From the NCBI GenBank assembly GCA_019911965.1, contig JAIOJF010000041.1, forward strand, positions 1 to 41,808: 41,808 nucleotides of DNA. Direction: 5' to 3'. How positions within the stretch are numbered: the first letter of the stretch is position 1; each line of letters begins with the position of its first letter. A model generated the notes under the pieces. It ran no database searches and had not been told where the DNA came from. It was given only the letters and a program-made list of their open reading frames with translations. Positions 25,035-34,765 of this stretch are shown here, piece after piece. The DNA comes from Paracoccaceae bacterium (GTDB lineage Bacteria > Pseudomonadota > Alphaproteobacteria > Rhodobacterales > Rhodobacteraceae). A program made the translations under genes and the position numbers.

Positions 25035-27242
25035 ATGAGCATTGCAAAGACCGATACCCCCGACATCATCTATACCATCGTGGACGAAGCCCCGGAACTG
25101 GCCAGCGCCTCGTTGCTGCCGATCATCCAGGCCTATGCCGGGGCTGCCGGTATCTCGGTGGAAACCCGCAACATCTCGGTTGCCGGGCGTATTCTGGCGG
25201 CGTTTTCCGATCTTCTGCCGGAAGGCCAGCGGGTGGCGGACGATCTGGCGGCACTGGGCGATCTGGTGAAGACGCCCGAGGCCAATGTGATCAAGCTGCC
25301 GAACATTTCGGCTTCGGTGCCGCAACTGGTGGCGGCGATCAAGGAATTGCAGGCGCAGGGCTTTGCCTTGCCGGATTACCCCGAGGACCCGGCAAGTGAT
25401 GCCGACAAGGCGGTGCGCGCGCGTTATGACGCAATCAAGGGCAGCGCCGTCAACCCGGTGCTGCGCGAGGGCAATTCCGACCGCCGCGCCGCCAAGGCGG
25501 TCAAGGCCTATGCGATGGCCAATCCGCACCGCATGGGGGCCTGGTCGGTCGACAGCAAGACGCATGTTTCCGCCATGCCGGGCAATGATTTCTACGCCAA
25601 TGAAAAATCGGCAACGATTTCGCCCGTACAGGCCGGTGCCGCGAAGATCACCTTCACCGGCACCGATGGACGCGAGGTGGTTCTGAAGGACGGCCTGACC
25701 TACAAGGAAGGCACGATTGTCGATGCCACCTTCCTGTCGGCGGCGACCCTGCGCGCCTTCATCCGCGACGAGATCGCCGCGACCGCGCCCGGCGTGCTGT
25801 TCTCGGTGCATCTGAAGGCGACGATGATGAAAGTGTCGGACCCGATCCTGTTCGGCCATTTCGTCAGCGTCTATCTTGAGGATTTCATCGCCAAACACGG
25901 CCGGGCGCTGGACGATCTGGGCTGGAACCCCAATTCCGGCATCGGCGATCTGGAGGCGCGGATTGCCGGCAATGCTGCAATGCAGGCCGATCTGAAGGCG
26001 GCGCTGGCGGCCAGACCGCCGCTTTACATGGTGAATTCCGACAAGGGGATCAGCAACCTGCATGTGCCCTCGGACGTGATCATCGACGCCTCCATGCCCG
26101 CCGTTATCAAGGCCGGCGGCAAGGGCTGGGGCCCGGACGGGGGCGAGGCGGATGTGAAATGCTGCATCCCGGACAATTGCTATGCGCCGGTCTATGACGA
26201 GACGATCAGTTATTTCAAGGCGACGGGTGCGCTGGACCCGCGGACATGCGGATCGGTGTCGAATGTCGGGCTGATGGCGCAGAAGGCCGAGGAATACGGC
26301 TCGCATCCGACCACGTTCGAGATGGCGGGCGACGGCATGGTGCGCATCGTGCTGGCCAATGGCGATGTGCTGCACGAGCATCAGGTGGCCAAGGGCGATA
26401 TCTGGCGCTCGGCCAGTGTCAACAAGGCACCGATCATCGACTGGATCGCCCTGGGCATCCAGCGCACCAAGGCAACCGGCGCGGCGGCCTTCTGGCTGGA
26501 TGAAAACCGCGCCCATGATGCGGAAATCATCGCCTATGTGAAACCGGCGCTGGCCAAGGCGGGTATCGACATTCCGATCATGGCCCCGCGCGAGGCGACG
26601 CGCTTCACGCTGGAAACCATGCGCGGCGGCAAGGATTGCGTGACCATCACCGGCAACGTGCTGCGCGATTACCTGACCGATCTGTTCCCGATCCTGGAAC
26701 TGGGCACCTCGGCCAAGATGCTGTCGATCGTCAAGCTGATGCAGGGCGGCGGGCTGTTTGAAACCGGGGCCGGTGGCTCGGCACCCAAGCACGTGCAGCA
26801 ACTGGTCGAGCAGAACCACCTGCGCTGGGACAGCCTGGGCGAGTTCTGTGCGCTTGGCGAATCGTTCAATTTCCTGGCCGATGCACGCGGCAAGGCCAGT
26901 GCGGCGATCATGGGCCGGGCGGTGGAAGCCGCGACGCAGAAGGTGCTGGAAAACGGCAATTCGCCGGAACGCAAGGTCGGCACCAATGACAACCGCTCGA
27001 GCCATTACTGGTTCGCCCGCTACTGGGCCGAGGCATTGGCGGCGCAATCCGACGATGCCGCCCTGGCGGCGCATTTCGCGCCAATCGCGGCGGCCCTGGC
27101 CGACAAGGAGGCCGCGATCCTGGCCGAGTTGAAGGCGAACGAGGGCAAGCCGGTTGATCTGGGTGGCTATTACCATACCGATCCGGTGCGCACCGGCGCG
27201 GTGATGCGCCCGAGTGCGACGCTGAACGCGATCATCGGCTGA
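25035..27242 (+). CDS. icd: Monomeric NADP-dependent isocitrate dehydrogenase
   Basis: This 735-residue enzyme belongs to the monomeric isocitrate dehydrogenase class (IDH-II), which is unrelated in length to the 400-residue dimeric type. It converts isocitrate to 2-oxoglutarate and CO2 with NADP in the citric acid cycle. Seen motifs include [62 protein letters not shown], and [20 protein letters not shown] near the C-terminus. GGAGA stands 7 nt before the ATG at 25035. The frame is open about 96 bases further upstream, but that part shows no similarity to the family. Confidence 0.97.
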   Translation: MSIAKTDTPDIIYTIVDEAPELASASLLPIIQAYAGAAGISVETRNISVAGRILAAFSDLLPEGQRVADDLAALGDLVKTPEANVIKLPNISASVPQLVAAIKELQAQGFALPDYPEDPASDADKAVRARYDAIKGSAVNPVLREGNSDRRAAKAVKAYAMANPHRMGAWSVDSKTHVSAMPGNDFYANEKSATISPVQAGAAKITFTGTDGREVVLKDGLTYKEGTIVDATFLSAATLRAFIRDEIAATAPGVLFSVHLKATMMKVSDPILFGHFVSVYLEDFIAKHGRALDDLGWNPNSGIGDLEARIAGNAAMQADLKAALAARPPLYMVNSDKGISNLHVPSDVIIDASMPAVIKAGGKGWGPDGGEADVKCCIPDNCYAPVYDETISYFKATGALDPRTCGSVSNVGLMAQKAEEYGSHPTTFEMAGDGMVRIVLANGDVLHEHQVAKGDIWRSASVNKAPIIDWIALGIQRTKATGAAAFWLDENRAHDAEIIAYVKPALAKAGIDIPIMAPREATRFTLETMRGGKDCVTITGNVLRDYLTDLFPILELGTSAKMLSIVKLMQGGGLFETGAGGSAPKHVQQLVEQNHLRWDSLGEFCALGESFNFLADARGKASAAIMGRAVEAATQKVLENGNSPERKVGTNDNRSSHYWFARYWAEALAAQSDDAALAAHFAPIAAALADKEAAILAELKANEGKPVDLGGYYHTDPVRTGAVMRPSATLNAIIG

Positions 27243-27264
27243 GACCGGCCCAAGGCAATCAGGC

Positions 27265-27289
27265 AGGGGCGGGCGCAGGCTCGCCCCTT
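27265..27289 (+). terminator. Terminator of icd
   Basis: AGGGGCG-GGC (27265-27274), loop GCAG, and GCT-CGCCCCT form a 10-bp stem including one G-T pair, 22 nt after the icd stop. It is followed by TGTCGTTTG, a moderately T-rich run. It lies between convergent icd and the VIT gene and may serve both. Confidence 0.6.
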
Positions 27290-27303
27290 GTCGTTTGCGC
27301 GCG

Positions 27304-28035
27304 TCAAACCGCCAGCAACCGGCCAACCGCGAAGGCAACCACGGCGCAGGTGCCACCCACCAGCACGGTTTCAAAGACGCAGCGCATCAGCGCCACGCCG
27401 GTGACATGCCATCGCAGCAGGCCAAGCCCGACCAGCGCGCCGAAAGTGGCTGTGATCGAGATAGTGAAGGTGTTCGTGGACGGCTCCAGAAAGAAATAGG
27501 GCGACAGCGGCACCGCGCCGAACAGAACGAAGGCCATGAACATGAACAGCCCCTTCAGCGCCGGGCTTTCGCCGGTGGTGTCGGCCATGCCCAATTCGTA
27601 AACCATCATGAAATCCGCCATCAGATGGGGATTGCGTTCCAGGATCGTGGTCATGGCGGCGGCATCGTCCGGGGCAACGCCGTGGCTTTTCAGGATGGTG
27701 ATGACCTCGGCGCGTTCAACCTCGGGGCGCTCGGCCATCTCGATCAGTTCCTGGCTGCGATGCGCGATGTAAAGATCGCGTTCCGAGCGCGAGGACAGAA
27801 ACTCGCCCAGCCCCATCGAGGTGCCGTCGGCCAGGATATTGGCAATGCCGAACAGCAAAACCGCCACGCCGCCGACCTGTGCCGCGCCATCGACGCCGAA
27901 ACCGGCAAAGCCCGCCACCACCGCGAAGGTGGTGATGATGCCGTCATTGCCGCCATAGACGATCTGTTTCAGATAATCCTGCAAATGCCCGATATTATGG
28001 GCTTCCTTGCGATGCTGCACGAGGTCGAGTGGCAT
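27304..28035 (-). CDS. VIT1/CCC1 family (vacuolar iron transporter-like) membrane protein
   Basis: A 243-residue protein with five hydrophobic helices. The family hallmark IVYGGNDGIITTFAVVAGFAG occurs near residue 25, followed by ILADGTSMGLGEFLSSRSERD, a cytoplasmic helical stretch rich in E and H (the likely metal-binding loop), and three C-terminal helices. Relatives export or store Fe(II) or Mn(II). The specific metal is not readable. The ATG at 28035 has GGAG 6-7 nt upstream; the longer frame to 28128 has no similarity. It is convergent with icd and lies downstream of the peroxiredoxin gene on the same strand, separated by a strong terminator. Confidence 0.88.
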   Translation of the reverse strand: MPLDLVQHRKEAHNIGHLQDYLKQIVYGGNDGIITTFAVVAGFAGFGVDGAAQVGGVAVLLFGIANILADGTSMGLGEFLSSRSERDLYIAHRSQELIEMAERPEVERAEVITILKSHGVAPDDAAAMTTILERNPHLMADFMMVYELGMADTTGESPALKGLFMFMAFVLFGAVPLSPYFFLEPSTNTFTISITATFGALVGLGLLRWHVTGVALMRCVFETVLVGGTCAVVAFAVGRLLAV

Positions 28036-28136
28036 GGGCGGCTCCGGGTCTGGCCCGGATGCAGGCGCAACCGGGTGGCCCCTCATACCATGCTGGCGAT
28101 TGCGGAAAAGCCCCTTCGATGGCCGCATTGCCCACG

Positions 28137-28166
28137 AAAAAGGCCCGCCGGTCGGGGCGGGCCTTT
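28137..28166 (-). terminator. Intrinsic terminator of the peroxiredoxin gene
   Basis: AAAGGCCCGCC and GGCGGGCCTTT (28139-28166) form a perfect 11-bp stem with a 6-nt loop. On the minus strand it is followed by a run of five T. It starts 22 nt after the peroxiredoxin stop. It is the clearest intrinsic terminator in the window. Confidence 0.85.
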
Positions 28167-28188
28167 CGGGTATTCCGGTGCGAGGGGC

Positions 28189-28728
28189 TTATTTGCCCTT
28201 GTTGGCCTCAAGCCAGGCCAGCACGGTTTCCGGCGAGGATTCGCCGTAAGGGTCCGCGCCGTGATTGTCTTCGCGACCCGGCTCTTCAAACCAGGCTTCG
28301 ATCACGCCGTCATTGATCACGGCCGCATAGCGCCATGAGCGGTAGCCGAAGCCGAGATTGGATTTCTCGACCAGCATGCCGATCATCCGGGTGAACTCGC
28401 CCGAGCCATCGGGGATCACCTTGACGTTCTTCAATTCCTGCGACTGCGCCCATTTGTTCATCACGAAAGAGTCGTTGACCGACATGCAGTAGATCTCGTC
28501 AACACCGGCGGCGGCGAACTTGTTCGCGTTATTCTCGTAACCCGGCAACTGGTAGGTCGAACAGGTCGGGGTGAACGCGCCGGGCAGCGAGAACAGTACC
28601 ACGCGCTTGCCCTTGAAATAGTCGGCTGTGGTCATGTCCTGCCAGCGATAGGGGTTGGTGCCGCCAATGCTTTCGTCGCGGACACGGGTCTTGAAGGTCA
28701 CGTCGGGGACGCGGATGCCTTTATGCAT
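28189..28728 (-). CDS. Peroxiredoxin, Prx5 (redoxin) type
   Basis: A 179-residue thiol peroxidase. The peroxidatic cysteine is C56 in [18 protein letters not shown], with the T-x-x-C active site of the Prx5 family. A second cysteine C81 ([11 protein letters not shown]) is a possible resolving residue. C-terminal [18 protein letters not shown] completes the fold. It reduces hydrogen peroxide and organic peroxides with glutathione, glutaredoxin or thioredoxin as donor. AAAGGA stands 7 nt before the ATG. It is divergent from lipA and followed by a strong terminator, so it is likely a single-gene transcript. Confidence 0.93.
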   Translation of the reverse strand: MHKGIRVPDVTFKTRVRDESIGGTNPYRWQDMTTADYFKGKRVVLFSLPGAFTPTCSTYQLPGYENNANKFAAAGVDEIYCMSVNDSFVMNKWAQSQELKNVKVIPDGSGEFTRMIGMLVEKSNLGFGYRSWRYAAVINDGVIEAWFEEPGREDNHGADPYGESSPETVLAWLEANKGK

Positions 28729-28949
28729 CGGAATATCCTTTCCTGCTTTGGTTCCGGTCAGGCCAGCCGGCCCGGCCTGTTTTTCGGATTCGTCTCCGGT
28801 CGTACTTAGAATTGTTCCAAACCGGTTTCAAGGCGGCCAATCACAGGCTTGCAGCGAATGCAGGGCGGGGTGGGCGAATTGGCAAGACAATCCGCCGCAC
28901 CCTGCCTATAACATGGCGCGAAAACCGATGGCTCGTCGCAAGGACCGAC

Positions 28950-29897
28950 ATGCGTGATCTGAAAATCCCCGAACAGCGCCACCCCGAAAAGGCGCATCGC
29001 CCGGACAATGCCCAGCCGAAGAAACCGGCCTGGATCCGGGTAAAGGCCCCGAACTCGGCGGCCTATAAACAGACCCGCGATATCCTGCGCGACAACAAGC
29101 TGGTGACCGTCTGCGAAGAGGCCGGCTGCCCGAATGTCGGGGAATGCTGGTCGCAGAGCCACGCGACGATGATGATCATGGGCGATATCTGCACCCGTGG
29201 CTGCACCTTCTGCAACATCGCCACGGGGCGGCCGCAGGCGCTCGATCTGTTTGAACCCGGGCGGGTGGCGGATGCAGTGGCCAAGTTGGGGCTGAAACAT
29301 GTGGTGATCACCAGTGTCGATCGCGACGATCTGGACGATGGCGGGGCCGAGCATTTCGCCCAGACCATCCGCGCCATCCGCAAGCGTTCGCCCGCAACCA
29401 CGATTGAAATCCTGACCCCGGATTTCCTGAAATGCGCGCCCGAGGCGCTGGAGGTGGTGGTGGCGGCCAGGCCGGACGTGTTCAACCACAATCTGGAAAC
29501 CGTGCCCGGCCTTTATCCCGGCGTGCGCCCCGGCGCGCGGTATTTCCATTCGCTGCGCCTGTTGCAGCGGGTGAAAGAGATTGATCCGACGATCTTCACC
29601 AAATCCGGCATCATGGTTGGTTTGGGCGAAGACCGGCAATCCGTGTTGCAGGTGATGGACGACATGCGTGCGGCGGATGTCGATTTCATCACCATCGGGC
29701 AATATCTGCAGCCGACGCCGAAGCATCACGTGATCGACCGCTTCGTCACCCCTGACGAGTTCAAGGGCTACGAGACTGCGGCCTATGGCAAGGGTTTCCT
29801 GATGGTCTCGGCCACGCCGCTGACGCGGTCATCCTATCATGCCGGTGACGATTTCGCGCGGCTTCGCACGGCACGGTTGGCTTCAATCAAGGGTTAA
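28950..29897 (+). CDS. lipA: Lipoyl synthase
   Basis: A 315-residue radical SAM enzyme that inserts two sulfurs into octanoyl groups on lipoyl domains. The auxiliary cluster cysteines are C55, C60 and C66 ([12 protein letters not shown]) and the radical SAM cluster is C81, C85 and C88 (CTRGCTFC). [20 protein letters not shown] and the C-terminal [10 protein letters not shown] (serine ligand region) are all as in LipA. The ATG at 28950 follows AAGGA by 5 nt; 46 codons of open frame upstream have no similarity. Its stop overlaps by 3 bases the stop of a small convergent membrane-protein gene. Confidence 0.98.
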   Translation: MRDLKIPEQRHPEKAHRPDNAQPKKPAWIRVKAPNSAAYKQTRDILRDNKLVTVCEEAGCPNVGECWSQSHATMMIMGDICTRGCTFCNIATGRPQALDLFEPGRVADAVAKLGLKHVVITSVDRDDLDDGGAEHFAQTIRAIRKRSPATTIEILTPDFLKCAPEALEVVVAARPDVFNHNLETVPGLYPGVRPGARYFHSLRLLQRVKEIDPTIFTKSGIMVGLGEDRQSVLQVMDDMRAADVDFITIGQYLQPTPKHHVIDRFVTPDEFKGYETAAYGKGFLMVSATPLTRSSYHAGDDFARLRTARLASIKG

Positions 29898-30073
29898 CGG
29901 ATGATCCGGCGCAGGCCCTGATCCGGGGTCAGGCCCTCGGGCCAGCCAAACACCCGCTCGAAGCCGTACAGGCCAAGGGACAGGGCGATCACCACCAGGA
30001 TGACGATCAGCCGCCGGCCTTTCGGCGGGTTGCGGGCCAGCCGCGACAGGCGCAGCAGGTGGCGTGGGTCCAT
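29894..30073 (-). CDS. 59-residue single-helix membrane protein, unknown function
   Basis: Read on the minus strand from the ATG at 30073, with GGAG 8 nt upstream, the frame encodes 59 residues and ends at a TAA overlapping the lipA stop. It has a basic N-terminus ([20 protein letters not shown]), one hydrophobic helix ([17 protein letters not shown], about residues 22-38) and a polar C-terminus ([17 protein letters not shown]). The positive-inside charge pattern argues for a real inner-membrane protein with its C-terminus in the periplasm. I cannot name a family. It lies downstream of the cytochrome genes on the same strand, after a hairpin. Confidence 0.7.
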   Translation of the reverse strand: MDPRHLLRLSRLARNPPKGRRLIVILVVIALSLGLYGFERVFGWPEGLTPDQGLRRIIR

Positions 30074-30118
30074 GACATGGCTCCGGTTGCATGCCGGGCC
30101 AGTCTAGGGCGGATCAGT

Positions 30119-30176
30119 GCGGCGATGAAACCAAATTCGCCGCTGCGTCAAAACGCCGGGCCTTGGGGCGGGCCCG
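30119..30176 (-). terminator. Two hairpins downstream of the cytochrome operon
   Basis: On the minus strand the diheme cytochrome stop (30180) is followed by a CGGGCC/GGCCCG stem (30157-30162 with 30071+100, that is 30171-30176) and then GCGTTTTG, a short T run. A second perfect 7-bp stem GCGGCGA/TCGCCGC lies at 30119-30125 and 30137-30143 with an 11-nt loop. The first is terminator-like; the second may belong to the 5' region of the small membrane-protein gene that begins at 30073. Confidence 0.45.
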
Positions 30177-30179
30177 CGA

Positions 30180-31088
30180 TCAGGGCGCGGGCAGGGCCTT
30201 GATATAGGCGGCAATGGCGGCGCGGTCCTCATCAGGCAATTGCGCGAGGTTCTGGATCACCTCGGCCATTTCCGCGCCGGCCGTGTCAAATTCCGGGGTG
30301 AAGCCGGTTTTGAGGTAAGCGGCGATATCCGCGGCGGACCAGTCCAGCCCGGCCAAGGCCGGTATCTTGCCCTTGCCGGAGGGATGAGGTGCGCCCTGCA
30401 ACCAGGCATCTTCAAGGGTTTGGCCGAGCGCGCCGCGCGGCGTGTGGCATTCGCCGCAATGGCCCAGCCCCTCGGCAAGTGCCTGACCGCGCCGCGCCTG
30501 ATCGCTCGGATCGCCGGTAAAGGCCGGGTCTTCGTTCAAAAACAGCAACTTCCACAGGCCAAGCCCGCGCCGGATATTGAAGGGAAACCCAACCTCATGC
30601 GGCGCGCTGGGGGTGGCCGATGGAGGCAGCGTATCCAGAAACGCCTTCAGATCGACGATATCAGCCGTCGAGGCGCGGATATAGGATGTGTATGGGAAGG
30701 CCGGGTAGTAATGCCTGCCATCGGGCGCGGTGCCGTAGCGCATCGCGTTGACCAGATCGTAAGCACTCCAGCCGCCGATGCCGTGGTCCGGGTCCGGCGA
30801 GATGTTCGGCGCGCGGAACGTCCCGAAGGGCGAGGGGAAGGCCATGCCACCGGCCAGAACCAGCCGCGCATCCCCTTCGGCGCTGGGGGCGGCGTGGCAG
30901 GCGGCACAGCCGCCAAGGTGAAACACCCGCTCGCCCCGCGCAGGATCGCCGTCCATCCCCGCCAGCGCGTCGGCATCCAGCCGCTGCGGCATGGTAAGAC
31001 CCCAGAACGCCGCGAAACCGGCAAGGCAAAGGCCCCCGAATGGAATCAGGAGCCTCCGCCATTTCGATCTTTCCGGTCGTGGCGTCAT
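30180..31088 (-). CDS. Membrane-anchored diheme cytochrome c
   Basis: A 302-residue protein with an N-terminal membrane anchor (about 14-33, after a basic RPERSKWRR) and two class I cytochrome c domains. The heme sites are CAACH (61-65) and CGECH (211-215). Each domain has its later methionine candidate (for example GGMAFPSPFGTF and GAEMAEVIQNL). The arrangement resembles the cytochrome subunit of periplasmic dehydrogenases (which carry three hemes) with one domain missing. It should pass electrons from a periplasmic donor to the respiratory chain. The ATG at 31088 overlaps the cytochrome c' stop by four bases (ATGA), so the two are coupled. Confidence 0.9.
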   Translation of the reverse strand: MTPRPERSKWRRLLIPFGGLCLAGFAAFWGLTMPQRLDADALAGMDGDPARGERVFHLGGCAACHAAPSAEGDARLVLAGGMAFPSPFGTFRAPNISPDPDHGIGGWSAYDLVNAMRYGTAPDGRHYYPAFPYTSYIRASTADIVDLKAFLDTLPPSATPSAPHEVGFPFNIRRGLGLWKLLFLNEDPAFTGDPSDQARRGQALAEGLGHCGECHTPRGALGQTLEDAWLQGAPHPSGKGKIPALAGLDWSAADIAAYLKTGFTPEFDTAGAEMAEVIQNLAQLPDEDRAAIAAYIKALPAP

Positions 31089-31549
31089 TCCGGTGCGCGG
31101 TAGGCCTTGTGGCACGCCCCGCAGGCCCCGCCAAGGGGACCCATCGCCGCCTGCAGGGCCTCAAGCCCGTTGCCTGCCGCGTCGTTCATTGCCGCCGTCG
31201 CCGCCGCCAGCGCCTGCGCCTTGGCACCGACATCGGCCATGTTGTCCCACAATTCCGGCAGGGCGCGGGTGTTGGAGACCGACATCGAATCGCTGCCCGG
31301 CACCCACATCGCACCGGCATTCAGCGTGCTGAGCAGCGCCAGATTGCCTGCTGCCGCGCTGGCCTGATCGGCGTTGTATTCGATCGCGCCCTTGGCCATC
31401 GCGCCAAGCTGGCCGAGGTTGAAGGCATAAAGGCGCATCTGCGATTGCCGCGCCTTGATGGCATCGGCCACCGCATCCTGTGCGGCAACCGGCCCGGCGA
31501 TCATCAGACCGGCCAGCGCCAGTCCCGCGAAACGTGTCATGATGGTCAT
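31085..31549 (-). CDS. Cytochrome c' (class II)
   Basis: A 154-residue periplasmic four-helix heme protein. A signal peptide (MTIMTRFAGLALAGLMIAG, cleavage near VAA-QDA) is followed by helices and the C-terminal heme site CGACH in GGACGACHKAYRAPE, the diagnostic position for class II cytochromes. Cytochromes c' bind NO and CO at a five-coordinate heme and are linked to NO resistance. GGAGG stands 5-6 nt before the ATG at 31549. It is the first gene of a two-gene operon with a diheme cytochrome and is divergent from a LysR regulator. Confidence 0.93.
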   Translation of the reverse strand: MTIMTRFAGLALAGLMIAGPVAAQDAVADAIKARQSQMRLYAFNLGQLGAMAKGAIEYNADQASAAAGNLALLSTLNAGAMWVPGSDSMSVSNTRALPELWDNMADVGAKAQALAAATAAMNDAAGNGLEALQAAMGPLGGACGACHKAYRAPE

Positions 31550-31636
31550 GTGATCCTCCCTGATGATGTTTTCTATGTGATACCTGTTCGCAAACGGTTA
31601 GTCTATTGGCTGAAATTGCAGGGATGATGTGCGAAA

Positions 31637-32530
31637 ATGCAAAAGAACGACAACTGGGACGATCTGCGCTTCGTTCTGGCCGTGGCCGATGCCGGGTCGG
31701 TCAATGCCGCGGCACAGGCCTTGCAGGTGAACCATGCCACGGTGCTGCGCCGGATCGCCGCGTTCGAGGACCGCCATGCCATCCGCGTGTTCGAGCGCGA
31801 TGCGCGCGGTTATCGCCCGGGCACCGGTACGGGCCGTCTGTTCGAGGCCGCGCGCGCGGTGGAAGCGGCAATGCAATCGCTGGAGCGGCTGGCCTCGGGG
31901 CAGGATTCGCGGCTGGCCGGGCAGGTGCGGCTGACCAGCACCGACACGTTCAGCCATGCGATGCTGCCGGATATTCTGGCGGCGTTTCACCGCCAGCACC
32001 CCGAGATCCGGGTGGAATTGCAGACCACCAACGCGCATCTGAGCCTGTCGCGGCTGGATGCCGACCTGACGGTGCGCCCGGCGCGGGAATTGCCGGAGGA
32101 TCTGGTCGGCAGCATCGCCGCAGAGCTTGGCTTCGGCATTTACGGCCGCCGCGACATCGTGGCGGACCAGCGCGAGGCGGCGCATGGAACGGCGCAATGG
32201 CTGGCCTCGGGCACATTGCTGGAACGCTCGCCGCCGGGGCAGTGGATGGCGGCCAATATCGCGCCTGAAACGGTGGTGGGGCGGGCCGATTCCTTTGTGA
32301 CGCTGGCGCTGATGGCGCGCGCCGGGATGGGGCTGGCGCTGTTGCCGTGCTGCCTTGGCGACGACGATCCGGGCCTCGTGCGGCTGAACGATGGTGCGCC
32401 GGCGCTGGTGGTCGATATCTGGGTGGCGGCACATCGCGACATGGCCGGGGTGCCGCGTATCAAGGCGCTGCGTGACTACCTAGTTGCGGCCCTGGGCGCG
32501 CGCCGCCGTTCGCTGATCGGGCGTTACTGA
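31637..32530 (+). CDS. LysR family transcriptional regulator
   Basis: A 297-residue regulator. The winged helix is at the N-terminus ([20 protein letters not shown], then [22 protein letters not shown], about residues 8-55) with the usual linker helix, and a periplasmic-binding-like effector domain ([20 protein letters not shown] to [19 protein letters not shown]). The [14 protein letters not shown] helix is characteristic of the subgroup with short effector pockets. It is divergent from the cytochrome c' operon across an 87-bp gap, so it may control that operon; the gap contains an imperfect inverted repeat around 31582-31598. The effector is unknown. Its stop overlaps the hpt stop by 7 bases (convergent). 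Confidence 0.92.
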   Translation: MQKNDNWDDLRFVLAVADAGSVNAAAQALQVNHATVLRRIAAFEDRHAIRVFERDARGYRPGTGTGRLFEAARAVEAAMQSLERLASGQDSRLAGQVRLTSTDTFSHAMLPDILAAFHRQHPEIRVELQTTNAHLSLSRLDADLTVRPARELPEDLVGSIAAELGFGIYGRRDIVADQREAAHGTAQWLASGTLLERSPPGQWMAANIAPETVVGRADSFVTLALMARAGMGLALLPCCLGDDDPGLVRLNDGAPALVVDIWVAAHRDMAGVPRIKALRDYLVAALGARRRSLIGRY

Positions 32531-33075
32531 TCGTCGCCATCGGTGAAACGGACCGCGCCGATATGTGGCAGGTTGCGGTTTCTCTGCGCGAAATCAATGC
32601 CGTAGCCGACAACGAAGCGGTCGGGGATTTCAAATCCCGTCCATGTTGCCTTGATCGCCACTTCACGCCTTGTCGGCTTGTCCAGCAGCGCGCAGACCTC
32701 GATCCGCGCCGGTTTGCGCGCCTTCAACAGGGTCAGGACATGTTTCAGCGTATGGCCGGTATCGACGATATCTTCCACCACCAGCACGTCGCGCCCGGCA
32801 ATCTCGCCGCGAAGATCCTTCAGGATGCGCACCTCGCGCGAGGAATGGGTGGCATCGCCGTAGGATGATGCCTCCATGAAATCCACTTCGACCGGCAGAT
32901 CGAGTTCGCGCACCAGATCGGCAATGAATACGAAGGAACCGCGCAACAGGCCAACCACCACCAGCTTGTTGGTATCCTGAAAATGCGCGGTAATCTCGCG
33001 GGCCAGCTCCTCGACCCGGGCGGCGATGGTCTTGGCCGAGATCATTTCGTCGATCACGTAAGGACGGGTCGGCAA
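32524..33075 (-). CDS. hpt: Hypoxanthine phosphoribosyltransferase
   Basis: A 183-residue type I phosphoribosyltransferase that salvages hypoxanthine (and often guanine) with PRPP. The PRPP loop is [14 protein letters not shown] (97-110), preceded by [18 protein letters not shown] and [10 protein letters not shown] (the flexible loop), and followed by [20 protein letters not shown], which binds the purine. The start is a TTG at 33075 with GGAGG 5 nt upstream; no ATG is in position before the conserved region (the first is at residue 11). It is convergent with the LysR gene and divergent from the COQ10-like gene. Confidence 0.95.
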   Translation of the reverse strand: MPTRPYVIDEMISAKTIAARVEELAREITAHFQDTNKLVVVGLLRGSFVFIADLVRELDLPVEVDFMEASSYGDATHSSREVRILKDLRGEIAGRDVLVVEDIVDTGHTLKHVLTLLKARKPARIEVCALLDKPTRREVAIKATWTGFEIPDRFVVGYGIDFAQRNRNLPHIGAVRFTDGDDQ

Positions 33076-33225
33076 GGGGGCCTCCGGGGTATGGTCTGTG
33101 CCGGTTTCAGGTTAGACGCCGCGATGGCACGAGCGCAAGGCATTTGCGGGCCGGAAAGGCTGCTTGTCTTTCCCGCCCCAAGTCGGCTATCCCCCCGGGG
33201 CAAAGCCCGTGACAAAAGCCGACCG

Positions 33226-33669
33226 ATGCCGACCCACGCCGAGAACCGCAGACTGCCGCATACGGCCCAGCAGATGTATGATCTTGTTGCCGACGTGGCG
33301 TCGTACCCGGATTTCCTGCCGTGGTGTGCGGCGGCGCGGGTGCGTGGTCGCAGCGAGCATGCGGCAGGCGAGGTGCTGGATGTCGATCTGGTGATCTCGT
33401 TCAAACTGTTTCGCGAGCGCTTCGGCAGCCGCGTCACCCTCAGACCCGCCGAAATGCGGATCGATGTCGAATATCTGGACGGCCCGTTCAAATACCTTAA
33501 CAACCACTGGACGTTCACGCCGGATGGCGATGGCTGCATCGTGGATTTTTTCGTCGATTTCGAGTTCCGCTCCGCCGTGTTGCAGGCGGTGATCGGGGTG
33601 GTGTTCAACGAGGCGATGCAGCGGATCGTGCGCGCCTTCGAGGCCCGCGCCAGGGTGCTGTACGGCTGA
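33226..33669 (+). CDS. COQ10/RatA-family ubiquinone-binding (SRPBCC) protein
   Basis: A 147-residue START-like protein. The pattern AQQMYDLVADVASYPDFLPWC near the start, VDLVISFKLFRERFGSRVTL, the FKYLNNHWTFTPDGDGCIVDFFVDFEF strand pair and the C-terminal helix MQRIVRAFEARARVLYG are typical of COQ10 and its bacterial relatives. In mitochondria COQ10 carries ubiquinone for respiration. The related E. coli protein was described as a ribosome-associating toxin (RatA), but toxin activity should not be assumed here. The ATG at 33226 was chosen because it directly precedes the conserved fold. It is convergent with tpiA, 11 bp apart. Confidence 0.9.
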   Translation: MPTHAENRRLPHTAQQMYDLVADVASYPDFLPWCAAARVRGRSEHAAGEVLDVDLVISFKLFRERFGSRVTLRPAEMRIDVEYLDGPFKYLNNHWTFTPDGDGCIVDFFVDFEFRSAVLQAVIGVVFNEAMQRIVRAFEARARVLYG

Positions 33670-33680
33670 TTGGTCCCCGT

Positions 33681-34430
33681 TCAGGCCCCGTTCAAGGCAG
33701 ATATGATCCGCGAAAAATCCTCGGCCTTCAGCGAGGCACCGCCGACCAGCCCGCCATCGACATTCGGCACCGCGATGATCTCGGCGGCATTGTCGGGGTT
33801 CATCGAACCGCCATAAAGCAGCCGCACTGAGCGACCGACGCCATTGCCGAACCGGTGTTCCAGCCGGTTGCGGATGAAATCATGCACTTCACCGATCTCG
33901 TCCAGCGTCGGCACCCGCCCGCTGCCGATGGCCCAGACAGGCTCGTAAGCGACCACCAGGTTCTCGCCAGTGGCGGCGTCCGGAAGCGAGGAAGCCAGTT
34001 GCCCGCCGATAATGTCCAGCGTATTGGCGGCGATGCGCTCGTCCTCGGTCTCGCCGATACAGACGATGGCGCGCAGACCCGCGGCCCAGGCGGCGCGGGT
34101 CTTGCGGCGCACCAGCTCGTCGGTTTCGCGGTAGGTTTCGCGGCGTTCGGAATGGCCGAGGATCACATATTCCGCCCCCGCATCGGCCAACATTTCCGCC
34201 GAGATATCGCCGGTATGGGCACCCGACTGGTTCTCGTGGCAATCCTGCGCGCCGATGGTCACGCAATTGTCGGCGCAAACCTTGGACATCGCGCGGATCA
34301 GGGTGGCGGGCGGGCATAACACGACCTCGGCTGCCGGGTCAGGCTGCGCTTCGGCCAGTTTCGCCACCTCGTCCAGCGCGGCGCGCAGGCCGTTCATCTT
34401 CCAGTTTCCGGCGGCCAGTCTTCGGCGCAT
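33681..34430 (-). CDS. tpiA: Triose-phosphate isomerase
   Basis: A 249-residue TIM barrel that interconverts dihydroxyacetone phosphate and glyceraldehyde 3-phosphate. The active-site residues are K11 in AAGNWKMNG, the histidine in [10 protein letters not shown] and the glutamate in [13 protein letters not shown], with the phosphate loop [14 protein letters not shown]. The ATG at 34430 has AAGGGA upstream and lies 11 nt after the TfoX-like gene stop, so it is translated from the same transcript. A TTG at 34445 would add five residues and is less likely. Confidence 0.98.
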   Translation of the reverse strand: MRRRLAAGNWKMNGLRAALDEVAKLAEAQPDPAAEVVLCPPATLIRAMSKVCADNCVTIGAQDCHENQSGAHTGDISAEMLADAGAEYVILGHSERRETYRETDELVRRKTRAAWAAGLRAIVCIGETEDERIAANTLDIIGGQLASSLPDAATGENLVVAYEPVWAIGSGRVPTLDEIGEVHDFIRNRLEHRFGNGVGRSVRLLYGGSMNPDNAAEIIAVPNVDGGLVGGASLKAEDFSRIISALNGA

Positions 34431-34441
34431 CCCTGTTCCCT

Positions 34442-34765
34442 TCAAAGGCTGTCGAGCGCGCGCCTGGCCCAGTCGCAGGCGGCCTCGGGGTCGTCCAGCG
34501 CCGCGTCGGGCAGCGTCCAGTACCCCATGCTAGAGGTTTTTCCCGCGTCGGAAACCATGCTGAATTGCCGCGCACCGGCATCGGCCATTGCTTCGGCAAA
34601 TGCCCCCCTGGCCTTCAGGTATACCCGCCCGTCGCTGCCGAGAATGGCGAATATCTGGCCTTCGCAATAGATCGTCAGGCCGCCCATCATCTTGCGATGC
34701 GTAAGGGTTCCCAGCGGTGCGAACAAATCCAGCGCGAAGGCGATGTCGGCGTCGGAGACGCTCAT
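34442..34765 (-). CDS. TfoX/Sxy N-terminal-domain protein
   Basis: A 107-residue protein with the N-terminal TfoX fold only: [29 protein letters not shown] and [13 protein letters not shown] are the family pattern. In gammaproteobacteria TfoX/Sxy co-activates competence genes with CRP. Stand-alone N-domain proteins in alphaproteobacteria have no proven role. Its ATG overlaps the stop of the A-type iron-sulfur carrier gene (ATGA), and tpiA follows 11 nt downstream, so it is embedded in an operon with housekeeping genes. Confidence 0.85.
   Translation of the reverse strand: MSVSDADIAFALDLFAPLGTLTHRKMMGGLTIYCEGQIFAILGSDGRVYLKARGAFAEAMADAGARQFSMVSDAGKTSSMGYWTLPDAALDDPEAACDWARRALDSL

Noticed and set aside
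24987-27374. 795-codon open frame antisense to icd
   Set aside because: Length is due to high GC and codon bias of the monomeric isocitrate dehydrogenase gene; the product has no recognisable domain.
29883-30092. 69-codon minus-strand frame rich in proline downstream of lipA
   Set aside because: Wrong frame: the frame shifted from it encodes the 59-residue membrane protein with a ribosome site.
31582-31598. LysR operator
   Set aside because: The inverted repeat in the cytochrome c'/LysR gap matches only partly and no clear T-N11-A core with good symmetry was found, so it is not listed as a separate feature.
33226-33669. RatA toxin of a toxin-antitoxin pair
   Set aside because: No partner antitoxin gene is adjacent (the neighbour is hpt/tpiA), and the protein fits the COQ10 lipid-binding family.
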